From Halobacterium salinarum DSM 3754 (GTDB lineage: Archaea; Halobacteriota; Halobacteria; Halobacteriales; Halobacteriaceae), in the NCBI RefSeq assembly GCF_008124605.1, contig NZ_VRYN01000001.1, positions 148,772-212,771 on the forward strand: a stretch of 64,000 nt of DNA, read 5' to 3'. The notes below the pieces were generated by a model. It was not told the origin of the DNA. It ran no database searches and worked only from the letters and a program-made list of their open reading frames with translations. Each line of letters begins with the position of its first letter. Position 1 is the first letter of the stretch. Shown here piece after piece: positions 18,700 to 25,906 of the stretch. A program made the translations under genes and the position numbers.

Positions 18700-18928
18700 C
18701 AGATTCCCCAGAGTCAGGCTTAAATGAGAAACCGCAGTCTCCACAGTGGTTTGCCTCCGAAGGATTCTGCATACCACAGTCCGGACAGATTCGTTTCGGC
18801 TTGGAACTACTGTTGTCAGAAACCGTAATCTGTTGTTGCTGTTGCTGCTTAGAGCCACAGCACCCGACCACCCCGACGCCGAGGAGTGCTAATAGGGCTG
18901 TTGTAGCTCCTGTAATCTCAATAAACAT
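18692..18928 (-). CDS. Small membrane-anchored zinc-ribbon protein
   Basis: 78 residues. One N-terminal hydrophobic helix (about 6-24) ends in GVVGCCGS, which could be a membrane anchor or a lipidated cysteine. A Gln run and Ser-rich linker follow, then a zinc ribbon CPDCGMQNPSEANHCGDCG. First gene of the four-gene operon, with a TATA-like motif 33 bases upstream. Function unknown. Confidence 0.75.
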   Translation of the reverse strand: MFIEITGATTALLALLGVGVVGCCGSKQQQQQQITVSDNSSSKPKRICPDCGMQNPSEANHCGDCGFSFKPDSGESDD

Positions 18929-18960
18929 GACGTAGAGTGTGTCAACTCTCTCAGGAGTAT

Positions 18961-18968
18961 GGATAAAG
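18961..18968 (-). promoter_or_regulatory. TATA-like box for the zinc-ribbon operon
   Basis: The minus-strand motif CTTTATCC is centred about 36 bases before the ATG at 18928, leaving a leader of roughly 10 bases. It is the only AT-rich promoter-like site between this operon and the gene ending at 19042. Confidence 0.4.
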
Positions 18969-19041
18969 TCTACGATGGCGTTTCAGTTATCGAAATCGTG
19001 AAGACTACTCCCGAAAGAATGTCTGACAGATTGGGTTATCG

Positions 19042-19158
19042 TCAGGGCGTCATGTTTTGTTCGGCCTCCTGTTCATAGACGCGGTCGGGGTCTGGTTCCT
19101 TCTCTGGGTCTTCGTCGCCAATATCGCCGAGGTGTGCGGGGTCGCGTTCGAGCGCCAT
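19042..19158 (-). CDS. Very acidic 38-residue microprotein
   Basis: An open frame of 38 codons, MALERDPAHLGDIGDEDP at the start and EAEQNMTP at the end, whose ATG overlaps the stop of the upstream SWIM-type gene (TAATG). The composition (about one third Asp/Glu) is that of a haloarchaeal protein rather than random sequence, and the overlap gives it a way to be translated. No homologue is recognised. Confidence 0.5.
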   Translation of the reverse strand: MALERDPAHLGDIGDEDPEKEPDPDRVYEQEAEQNMTP

Positions 19159-19655
19159 TACTGTCCCTCCATGTACTCGAAACAATCGAAGCACGGTAGG
19201 CTATCGCCGTTCGAGCCATCACACCAGTCGTTATCGCACTCTCCCCGTTTCGACGCATCGAGTGGCGGAGAATCATCGTCGGATTCGGCGACAATACCAC
19301 CGTCTGCTGCGGCACGAACAGGATTGGTTGAGGTATGCGTGCCGAGCTGGGGGTCGATGGCGTCGGCGTTCGTCCACTCGGGAATGAGCGTTTCACCAGT
19401 CGCGTAACGTACACGGCGTTCGTGCTTACACGAGTCGTCGGCGGCGAGGTTATGGCGGGCGTCCGGACAGTCACACGCGCCCTCACGAGCGTCTACGAGG
19501 TACTCCGAACCGCTTTCGGATACGACGAGGTAGAGGTCGTCTGCGTCGTTGACTCTCCCTGTGTCGGGGAGAACGGTCATTTTCTCGGTGAGCGCGCGGA
19601 TTGCACGCTTCGGTAGGTCGGTGGGATTTTCACCCGTCAGATTGTAGGCTGTCAT
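19158..19655 (-). CDS. SWIM-type zinc-finger protein of the element
   Basis: 165 residues. A SWIM-like cluster C61-x-C63-x12-C76-x-H78 lies in GACDCPDARHNLAADDSCKH, after a strand typical of SWIM domains (YLVVSESGSEYLVDA). A second cysteine set (C140, C145, C155, C158) lies at the C-terminus. SWIM domains bind nucleic acid or protein, and such proteins are frequent in haloarchaeal plasmids and proviruses. The start MTAYNLTGENPTDLP at 19655 is preferred to the longer frame. Two hairpins lie directly upstream. Confidence 0.72.
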   Translation of the reverse strand: MTAYNLTGENPTDLPKRAIRALTEKMTVLPDTGRVNDADDLYLVVSESGSEYLVDAREGACDCPDARHNLAADDSCKHERRVRYATGETLIPEWTNADAIDPQLGTHTSTNPVRAAADGGIVAESDDDSPPLDASKRGECDNDWCDGSNGDSLPCFDCFEYMEGQ

Positions 19656-19656
19656 G

Positions 19657-19697
19657 CTTCTGAGTCCCAGAAGCGCGGTCGTGTGTACCAGCACACG
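19657..19697 (-). promoter_or_regulatory. Two adjacent inverted repeats before the SWIM gene
   Basis: CTTCTG-AGTCC-CAGAAG (19657-19673) and CGTGTG-TACCAG-CACACG (19680-19697) are perfect 6-bp dyads directly before the SWIM-gene start. They could be protein-binding operators or hairpins in the transcript leader. Confidence 0.4.
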
Positions 19698-19771
19698 GCC
19701 ATTTCTGCGATGGCGTGCCGCGCTTCCTACTCACAAGTATATGCGCCATGCACTTAATACTTCCCGTATAT

Positions 19772-19783
19772 GGGAACGTTCCC
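19772..19783. promoter_or_regulatory. Perfect palindrome GGGAACGTTCCC in the divergent promoter region
   Basis: A 12-bp perfect palindrome flanked by AT-rich TTCCCGTATAT and TAATACGG, lying between the divergently transcribed SWIM gene and the gene at 19827. The position suits an operator for an element-encoded repressor. Confidence 0.45.
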
Positions 19784-19826
19784 TAATACGGACACCACTA
19801 AGTGTCGCACGCACGTAGGTTGGCGT

Positions 19827-20057
19827 ATGGCGAGACGCGCCCTGCTAACCGACCGAGAGCGTGAACTCATCGAGGGCGGAGACGACGTTGATGAAGACCT
19901 CCGCTATCAAGCCATCTCCCGAGTTCGACGGAAGATTAACGAAGAACTCACGACCGATGTCGAAGTCCTACAGGAGCAGCACCCACAGTTGCTTGAAGAA
20001 CTCCGAGAAGTAGTGTGTAGCCAGCCAAGTGAACAACCCGAGGATTCGAACGCATAG
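19827..20057 (+). CDS. Small haloarchaeal protein of the provirus/plasmid type
   Basis: 76 residues starting MARRALLTDRERELIEGG, helical and charged, with the segment RYQAISRVRRKINEELTTDV and a C-terminal helix QHPQLLEELREVVC. Proteins of this kind are common in haloarchaeal genomes and mobile elements, with no assigned function. The arrangement of basic helices would allow DNA binding; that is inference. Divergent from the SWIM gene. Confidence 0.7.
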   Translation: MARRALLTDRERELIEGGDDVDEDLRYQAISRVRRKINEELTTDVEVLQEQHPQLLEELREVVCSQPSEQPEDSNA

Positions 20058-20312
20058 AGGTGCAGCGGGCTACAACACCCTCTATGCATTTAAACACCCG
20101 GCCAGAACATTAGACGGCGCACGCGAGCGTATGATAAGTGGCTTCGTCTGCGAAATTTCTCACTGAGAGCTGCGTTTCTACCACGTGGTATCGCGGTGAA
20201 TCAACCGATAAGCAGACTTACGGTATCCTCGCCGTATGCCCTGCAATCCCAGTGAAATAAAGCAGAGACCGTTCCTGGTAGCTCGATAAAATGAACTGCG
20301 AACAGCTACTCC

Positions 20313-20651
20313 TTACGACCGGTCATCAACCGACCGCATCGCGTGGCTCTCCGAGCGAGTATCCCCTACCGACTGATTGTGTTTCCCATCGTGGTGAATC
20401 GGGATGTTCGGCTTGGACTTGTAGTTCGGTTTCGAGACAGGCGCTTGGTGCTTGAGGAGAGCCTGATAGTGACCGCCCTCATTACGCTTTACGACGAACT
20501 TGATTTCGTCACCCTTGCTGATGTCCGTGTCGTCGTCGATAATGACGATTACCTGAGCGTCCCACTCGTCGTCGGTAATCTTCGGGTTTCCCGCGTTACT
20601 GAAGTCGTTTACCCGACGTTCATACGTCGAACCGAGTGAGGGTTCTGACAC
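20313..20651 (-). CDS. Hypothetical protein of the element
   Basis: 112 residues from a GTG start. The middle part, DEWDAQVIVIIDDDTDISKGDEIKFVVKRNEGG, reads as a run of beta strands with a KGDEI turn, like a small OB/TRAM-type barrel, but the resemblance is weak. The C-terminal third is polar and His-rich. GTG at 20651 was chosen because a TATA-like box (20675-20683) lies 25-30 bases upstream, as in leaderless haloarchaeal genes. Confidence 0.5.
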   Translation of the reverse strand: MSEPSLGSTYERRVNDFSNAGNPKITDDEWDAQVIVIIDDDTDISKGDEIKFVVKRNEGGHYQALLKHQAPVSKPNYKSKPNIPIHHDGKHNQSVGDTRSESHAMRSVDDRS

Positions 20652-20674
20652 GAATAGAACAAGAGAGAGTAAGC

Positions 20675-20683
20675 ACTTAAACC
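20675..20683 (-). promoter_or_regulatory. TATA-like box for the gene ending at 20313
   Basis: Minus-strand GTTTAAGTG, about 28 bases before the GTG start at 20651, the distance expected for a leaderless transcript. Confidence 0.4.
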
Positions 20684-20753
20684 CCAAACCTCACGGCAAT
20701 CTGAAATCCTGGGTAGAGGTACACTTAACTGATTCCTCTTAGACCACTGATTG

Positions 20754-20984
20754 ATGGGAGATAAACGGCATGTGGATGACACTGATTCTCCGATGGCAAA
20801 TATCCACAACCGTCGCGATGGAGAACTACTCTCAAAAGAGGAAGCGGAGAAATCCGTAGAGGATGACTCCTCCGAGACCCACCGTCAGCGTGAACCGACT
20901 GAGGATGAAGAGGAATTAGATGAAGAGGAGAAGAAGGAGAAGATTGCAGCAAAGTATGCAAAACGATATTCTAAGCACTGGTAG
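20754..20984 (+). CDS. Highly charged small protein of the element
   Basis: 76 residues, MGDKRHVDDTDSPMANIHNR at the start and a long Glu/Lys stretch (EDEEELDEEEKKEKIAAKY) forming a probable coiled coil or disordered acidic helix. No motif. The ATG at 20754 follows an AT-rich upstream region. Function unknown; its charge bias is compatible with a real halophile protein. Confidence 0.5.
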   Translation: MGDKRHVDDTDSPMANIHNRRDGELLSKEEAEKSVEDDSSETHRQREPTEDEEELDEEEKKEKIAAKYAKRYSKHW

Positions 20985-21543
20985 GACGAGCAATTACGGG
21001 ATTCTTCGGATAGCTAAACTCTCGGCTTGAGGGATATAATGGCGTCTCATCGTCCCTTCAAGTGCCATCGGTAAGTCCGATTCCCGTAGTCATCAACAGA
21101 CACCTATTCGGCGGTTTTACAATCCAGCTGAGACGCCCTAATCACCAGCCAGGAATACAGCGAGACCCAGAGCATGGGGACTCCTAATAGCGTCCCTCAG
21201 CCACCTCACGGGGTTACACACCATACCGCCGGGGAATCATCACATAACATTTGAGCGGCGTGACCGGCCTACTGTTGGCGCGTGCGGACTGTGACAATCG
21301 ACGTAGGATGTTGGACGCTGGAACCCCCGAATTCGTTTATAAGTAATATCGACAATCGCCATAGTTACCCCGACGCCGTGTTGCGTTCTCGCAACATAAC
21401 TTAGTGGTCGGTGGCCGGTTGTTGTTGTGTGGGACGGGGAGCAAGGAGTGTAATCATTCATCGAGGTAGGGTAGAGTAGTCATGTTCTTCGGGGATGGTG
21501 AACGCACTCTATGTACTCGTTCACGAGAGTTGAAACGCGGGTG
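20985..21543. other. 559-base gene-poor stretch inside the element
   Basis: No convincing coding frame. On the plus strand a TATA-like GTTTATAAGT (21335-21344) is followed about 35 bases later by a perfect hairpin TGTTGCG-TTCT-CGCAACA (21379-21396). Further on are G/T-rich stretches (GGTCGGTGGCCGGTTGTTGTTG). It could hold a non-coding RNA, the 3' antisense of the primase gene, or part of a replication origin. Confidence 0.4.
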
Positions 21544-23196
21544 TCACGTGGGTTTGGGAGGAACGTCCACGTCGTCATACTTTTCGAAATCGGGGTTCTC
21601 GACAATCCCTTTCAGATTCCTCCACGTGACCTCTGGCTTGAACGTTGAGCCGAACTGCTCCTCGAACCACTCCCACGTTGGTTGCCAGCCATTCTGAAGG
21701 AAGCGGCACGCAAGACTCACCTTCTCCCCGCGCGAGAGCGTGTGAATGTCTCCCTGTTCGGCTTTCCACTGAAGGGCTTCCACGTCATTACCCTGATTCT
21801 CACGAGCGGGCCAAATCGTCCCAATTTCGTTGCTGTACTCGCCAGACCTCGATGCAGTTGTCTCCCTCGAGCTGGACGTGGCGGAACCAGACGCGCCAAT
21901 ATCGTATCCCTGCTCGGCGAGATAGTTCAGCGCCATATCTCGCCCGTCCTCATCGCGTCTGAGTGCGTGGCCGACCTCGGTGGCTTCCCGCGAGGAGACG
22001 CTGAATATTCGGGAACTCCCGCTTTTCCCACCGATAATGACGACCTTCTCCCCCGGTGAGTAGTCCCACTTTCGGTAGTCCATCTTCGACAACTGGAGCG
22101 GCGCGTGAACGTCGTGTTTCGTGAATCCGCCGTTGCATCCGATAGCACCGTAGAAGTACGCCGGCACCATCGTCGCCGCACCACGCTTATCTCGCCGTGC
22201 AAACGCTCCGTCTTTCACGCGAAGCGCCGCGACACTCCGCGGGTTTCCCGAGGCGAGAGCATACGGGGAGAACTCTTGAGTGTTGTACATCGACCACTCT
22301 GGAACGTCAGCAGGGTCTTCGGGATGCTCATCAACGCGCTCGATAAGGGGAGTCTCGATTTCGTCTTCCGACTCGTCAGGCTTGAACTCCAAGAGCGTCT
22401 TATCGGAGGCGTGTTCCTGAAGCAGATTCTTCGAGGCGTCCATGTCAGGGCCGCTTGTACCGGCGGTTAGGCGTGCCTGACCGAATACATCCCACAGTAC
22501 ATCCGCATACGTTGCAGGCGTGCTTGGGGTCGCTCCGTTCGCCTCACGGAAGATGCGGGTTCTGTCCCATTCCGTTTCAATTTCGACCTTCGGGATGCCG
22601 GTCTTCGCGTGTTCGACGCCCGGAATTCGGAATATGCGCTTCTCTGAGTACAGACCCAAATCGAGGTTTGCACCAGTCTCCCTGCAGTACGACTTAGCCA
22701 GTTCCTTCAGCCGCTCCCTGTCGGCTTCACCGGACACGAACCGAGGAACGTGAACGTGGATGGAGCGTCTGCCCGAGAAGTACAACGTACACGTGTCAAA
22801 CGGAACGTCGAGGTAGTCCTCCACGAACTCTCGGAACCACGAGAGAAGCGTTTCAGGCCCCTCCTCATGGTACACGTCGGATTCGATGTGAATGGGGTAG
22901 AGGACACGGTCGTCAGCCTGACATTCATCCTGTATCTCTGTGGCCTTCATCTTGTAGCCGCCACCCACTCGGTAGGGATTTTCCATATCGCGTTGGTACT
23001 CGTACTGTTCTCTCGGGATTTTGTAGATAGGACTGACAGTCTCCGCACCATCGGGAATCGGCTCGGAAATCATCTGGAGTCTGGGCGCTCGATGTGGTCC
23101 CTTCCCGTCCGGGAATCCGTACTGAACGCACAGCAAGTCGTTGTTATTCGATGTTGTCGCTGTGCTGGTCGAAGACGTAGATGTATCTGTATTCAT
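21544..23196 (-). CDS. Primase-like replication protein (archaeo-eukaryotic primase fold)
   Basis: 550 residues. Residues about 95-205 resemble the catalytic part of AEP/PrimPol-type primases of plasmids and viruses: FSGRRSIHVHV (140-150) as the S-x-H motif, and DLGLYSEKRIFRIPG (179-193) followed by HAKTG as motif III. Motif I appears as IHIESD (102-107), where the first acidic residue is His. After a variable middle, the C-terminal part (about 440-550) is Trp-rich and helical, perhaps a primase C-terminal or DNA-binding domain. No helicase motif is seen. It probably starts replication of the excised element. About 270 bases downstream of the integrase, same strand. Confidence 0.7.
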   Translation of the reverse strand: MNTDTSTSSTSTATTSNNNDLLCVQYGFPDGKGPHRAPRLQMISEPIPDGAETVSPIYKIPREQYEYQRDMENPYRVGGGYKMKATEIQDECQADDRVLYPIHIESDVYHEEGPETLLSWFREFVEDYLDVPFDTCTLYFSGRRSIHVHVPRFVSGEADRERLKELAKSYCRETGANLDLGLYSEKRIFRIPGVEHAKTGIPKVEIETEWDRTRIFREANGATPSTPATYADVLWDVFGQARLTAGTSGPDMDASKNLLQEHASDKTLLEFKPDESEDEIETPLIERVDEHPEDPADVPEWSMYNTQEFSPYALASGNPRSVAALRVKDGAFARRDKRGAATMVPAYFYGAIGCNGGFTKHDVHAPLQLSKMDYRKWDYSPGEKVVIIGGKSGSSRIFSVSSREATEVGHALRRDEDGRDMALNYLAEQGYDIGASGSATSSSRETTASRSGEYSNEIGTIWPARENQGNDVEALQWKAEQGDIHTLSRGEKVSLACRFLQNGWQPTWEWFEEQFGSTFKPEVTWRNLKGIVENPDFEKYDDVDVPPKPT

Positions 23197-23463
23197 AGGT
23201 CAGAGGATAGCGAAGGCTCTCAGCGGAAAGTCAAATCTCGCCCTCCATGCGTTTAGTCAGCCGAGAGAAACGCGATGGTCACGACTGCTCAATTGTGGAG
23301 TCCCGCGAGAATCTGCCTTCACCGTATAGAGGGGTCCCAAGCGGAAATAGATGCCGATGTTCGCGTGATGGCGTCGAGGTCGGCCAAGAAGAATTAAAGA
23401 GATGCAGGGTGGTTCTCGGTGGTCAAACCCTGGGGGCCACAAGTCGAAACCCGCGTTAAACCG

Positions 23464-24597
23464 CTACCACTTCGAGTTGATTTTGTTGTGCCGGCTCTCC
23501 GTTCCCGAATGGGCGTACCCCAGCGTCGTCTCCACCTTCTTGTGGCGCAGCTGCTCCTGTGCGTCGTGGATGTTTTCCTCGTCAGCCCAAACCGTAGCAC
23601 ACCCATGCCGAATGGAATAGAATGAAAGGTCGCGACCAGCAGGCTGAATCCCTGCCGCGTCTATGAGTTGATTCAGCAGGTAGTTCAGCGAGGACGAACC
23701 GTAGGCGTTCCCTTTCTCGTTGAGCCATAACTCGTTGCGACCGTCATACTTCTCGTACCGGGAACGTTCATCGCTCCACCTCCGTAAGGCACGAACGCTC
23801 TTGTTCGACAGAACGCACTTCCAGTTGTCTTCGTTCTTGCTGGACTCCTCTTTCGGAATGTCAAGCGTCGAGTCCTTGAAGTTCACCCAACTGGTTTTCG
23901 CACGCCCAACCTCAATAGGTCGGAGTCCACAGTCCAGAGAAACAGAAACGAGAGAAGGTATCTTCATCGAGTTTGCTTGTCCAAAGTCCTCTGGCCCAAC
24001 GTCTTCCTTCGACTTTTCGAGACGCTGTGCGAGGTGCGCCTTCAGTTCGTCGCGCTCCTCGGGAGAACACGAGTGGTAGTGTTTCACGGTTCCGTGCGCG
24101 AGTGCGGCCTCGTAGAGTGGGCGGAACTCCTCTTTCTTGAAGTAGTCCCGGTTGGTAACAGACGGTTCGTTTAGGTCGATGTTGCACTCCCACTCTATGT
24201 GCTTCCCCTTCTCGTGGTTGTAGTACGCGAAGATTCGCTTGATGGTCTTCACGAAATTGTTGAGGTTCGCATCGGTGTACTCGCTGTACCGACCGAGTTC
24301 CTTCATCAGTTCGTCGGCATCCTCCTCAGTGAGTTCCGTCGTATATTCATGCTGGTTCCACAGCCAGCGCATGATTTGGTCGATTTTGTAGTTGGAGTTA
24401 CGGAGCGTTTCCTCTGAGTATCCGCGTAGCCGGTCGGGGTCCTTTCCCTCGAAGTAGAGCCACTCCAGAAGGTCGCACTTCCAAACTTCGTAATCATTCT
24501 GCGCGCGTGCGTGTTGATTAGAAAGCCGCTCTATGGTTTCGTCTGCGAGGATGGGAAAGTCGAAGTCAATATCCCGTGCTTCCTCCTCGAAGTTCAT
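23464..24597 (-). CDS. Tyrosine recombinase/integrase
   Basis: 377 residues. An N-terminal SAM-like DNA-binding part (about 20-130) is followed by the catalytic domain with R226 (DCGLRPIE), a Lys near 260, Y327-x-x-R330 (FYSIRHG; Tyr replaces the usual His), R351-H352 and nucleophile Y361 (TTLGYAH). Start MNFEEEARDID at 24597; the frame continues upstream through the tRNA but that part is not protein. It lies immediately 3' of tRNA-Gly and should catalyse integration and excision at the 58-bp repeats. Confidence 0.93.
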   Translation of the reverse strand: MNFEEEARDIDFDFPILADETIERLSNQHARAQNDYEVWKCDLLEWLYFEGKDPDRLRGYSEETLRNSNYKIDQIMRWLWNQHEYTTELTEEDADELMKELGRYSEYTDANLNNFVKTIKRIFAYYNHEKGKHIEWECNIDLNEPSVTNRDYFKKEEFRPLYEAALAHGTVKHYHSCSPEERDELKAHLAQRLEKSKEDVGPEDFGQANSMKIPSLVSVSLDCGLRPIEVGRAKTSWVNFKDSTLDIPKEESSKNEDNWKCVLSNKSVRALRRWSDERSRYEKYDGRNELWLNEKGNAYGSSSLNYLLNQLIDAAGIQPAGRDLSFYSIRHGCATVWADEENIHDAQEQLRHKKVETTLGYAHSGTESRHNKINSKW

Positions 24598-24712
24598 GCG
24601 TGGGCCTCCTGTCGCGTAATTACGGCTACTGGACGGTCGGAACGATTGAGTGGAATCGGGATAGTCATGGTCGTCTCTGTTTGGTTTTGGAGACGACGAA
24701 AACGGGTGCGAG

Positions 24713-24728
24713 AGGCGCTTTAGCGCCT
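24713..24728. repeat. GC dyad inside the right element end
   Basis: AGGCGCT-TT-AGCGCCT, a 7-bp perfect inverted repeat beginning 4 bases from the tRNA 3' end. Its AGCGCCTGAA (24722-24731) recurs at the left end (17238-17247). Probable recombination accessory site. Confidence 0.5.
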
Positions 24729-24732
24729 GAAG

Positions 24733-24803
24733 TGCGCTGGCGGGGATTTGAACCCCGGTTGTGACCATGGCAAGGTCACGTGATACCACTACACTACCAG
24801 CGC
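24733..24803 (-). tRNA. tRNA-Gly (anticodon GCC)
   Basis: 71 bases without encoded CCA. The acceptor GCGCTGG pairs with CCAGCGC, discriminator A. The anticodon stem TGACC/GGTCA closes loop TTGCCAT with GCC at 34-36. The T-arm is CGGGG-TTCAAAT-CCCCG. A TATA box lies 30 bases upstream. It is the integration target; its 3' part (24733-24790) is shared with the distal repeat and was probably supplied by the element. Confidence 0.96.
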
Positions 24804-24830
24804 CCTTCGCATTCTGAACAACGACGCGGG

Positions 24831-24840
24831 TGTATATAAA
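24831..24840 (-). promoter_or_regulatory. TATA box of tRNA-Gly
   Basis: Minus-strand TTTATATACA centred about 32 bases upstream of the tRNA 5' end at 24803, the expected archaeal BRE/TATA spacing. Confidence 0.7.
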
Positions 24841-24987
24841 TCCGTTCTTTGACGGACGCTATGAGTACGGTAGTCAGTCCCACGGATCGCGGATGCGACT
24901 GCCGCGGACGGATCAGCACGCGAACCGAAACGATCCGGGGCGTGAGTGCGTGCGACGGCGACACACGGCCGGTTCGGAAACGCCACC

Positions 24988-24996
24988 CTTTTTAGG
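24988..24996 (+). promoter_or_regulatory. TATA-like box of the ribosomal protein operon
   Basis: CTTTTTAGG about 25 bases before a probable start of transcription near 25018. This makes the ATG at 25051, not the in-frame ATG at 25012, the likely first start codon. Confidence 0.5.
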
Positions 24997-25050
24997 GAGT
25001 GATCTGTACGTATGCTACAGTCTCGTGACGAGACACGGACGCGACACGGC

Positions 25051-25902
25051 ATGACACGGAGCGTACTCGTGCCGTCGTCCCTCGTCCGGGAAGCCGAGGA
25101 CAAACGCGAGGCAACTCGCAAGCTCGGTTACGTCGCCCGCGCGGCGGCGGTGTTCCGGATCGACCGCGTCGTTGTCTTCCCCGACGAAGACGGCGAGCGG
25201 CAGTGGGGCGGCGGGTTCGTCGAAACGGTGTTGCGGTACGCCGCAACGCCACCATACCTCCGAAAGGAGGCCTTCGATACGCGCGACGAACTGGCGTACG
25301 CCGGTGTCCTGCCCCCGCTCCGTCTCTCGTCATGGACCGGCTCAGACTCGAGCGGGTCTGGGTCGTTACGACAGGGAATCGTGACCCAGGTCGGATCTGA
25401 AGGGCGCGTTCGGGTCAATTGCGGCATGCAACACCCGATCTCCCTCCACGAACCACCAGGAATGGCGGTCTCGGAAGGAGAGCGCGTGACCATCAGGGTC
25501 TCTTCGCGACGACCGGTCCGTGCGAAACTGGTCGACGACCCCCTCCCGGGGTTTTCGGTCGAACGCACGGGTCTCGGTGACGCTTTAGACCGTTCCGACG
25601 CGGGCGTTCGCATTGCGACCTCCCGGCACGGGGAGCCGCTTTCGGTGGCTTCCCTCGGTGGGTACCGCGAACGCATCGCCAGGGACGGCGTGACCGTTGC
25701 GTTCGGAGCACCGGAACGTGGGCTGCCGCCCATGCTTGGTGTTTCGGCGGACGCGGTCAACGAGTCGGTCACCGACTCATCCGCAGACGCCCCCGCGCGA
25801 TTCGACGCCTGGCTCAACACCATCCCCGATCAGGGGAGCGAGGTCGTGCGCACCGAAGAAGCGGTGCTCGCGACACTCGGCTCCCTGACGCTCACGGAGT
25901 GA
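25051..25902 (+). CDS. SPOUT-superfamily RNA methyltransferase (COG2106 type)
   Basis: 283 residues. N-terminal SPOUT half-knot (TRSVLVPSSLVREAEDKREA, YVARAAAVFRIDRVVVFPDE), an inserted OB-like barrel (about 100-165, GIVTQVGSEGRVRVNCG), and the C-terminal knot with VAFGAPERGLPPMLG, which binds S-adenosylmethionine. The archaeal family is regularly found next to rpl3; relatives methylate rRNA. Four bases separate it from L3, so it leads the ribosomal operon. Start MTRSVLVPS at 25051. Confidence 0.88.
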   Translation: MTRSVLVPSSLVREAEDKREATRKLGYVARAAAVFRIDRVVVFPDEDGERQWGGGFVETVLRYAATPPYLRKEAFDTRDELAYAGVLPPLRLSSWTGSDSSGSGSLRQGIVTQVGSEGRVRVNCGMQHPISLHEPPGMAVSEGERVTIRVSSRRPVRAKLVDDPLPGFSVERTGLGDALDRSDAGVRIATSRHGEPLSVASLGGYRERIARDGVTVAFGAPERGLPPMLGVSADAVNESVTDSSADAPARFDAWLNTIPDQGSEVVRTEEAVLATLGSLTLTE

Positions 25903-25906
25903 TACG

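Larger units (their letters stand above)
17172..24790. mobile_element. Integrated element bounded by tRNA-Gly 3' repeats (about 7.6 kb)
   Basis: A tyrosine integrase lies just downstream of an intact tRNA-Gly(GCC), and a 58-bp copy of the tRNA 3' part lies 7.6 kb away in the same orientation. This is the standard signature of site-specific integration into a tRNA gene. Inside are a primase-like protein, small regulators and a zinc-ribbon membrane operon. Base composition is clearly lower in GC than the flanks, most of all at 17.4-18.9 kb. No capsid, terminase or conjugation gene is seen, so it is best called an integrative plasmid, satellite or degenerate provirus. Confidence 0.88.

Noticed and set aside
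20058..20312. Short frames and a TATA-like TGCATTTAAACAC in the spacer
   Set aside because: The only frames after it are 10-17 codons without conservation evidence; noted as possible promoter debris only.
21240..21461. 73-codon minus-strand frame in the element's gene-poor region
   Set aside because: No acidic halophile composition, no motif and no promoter at the right distance; not enough to call a gene.
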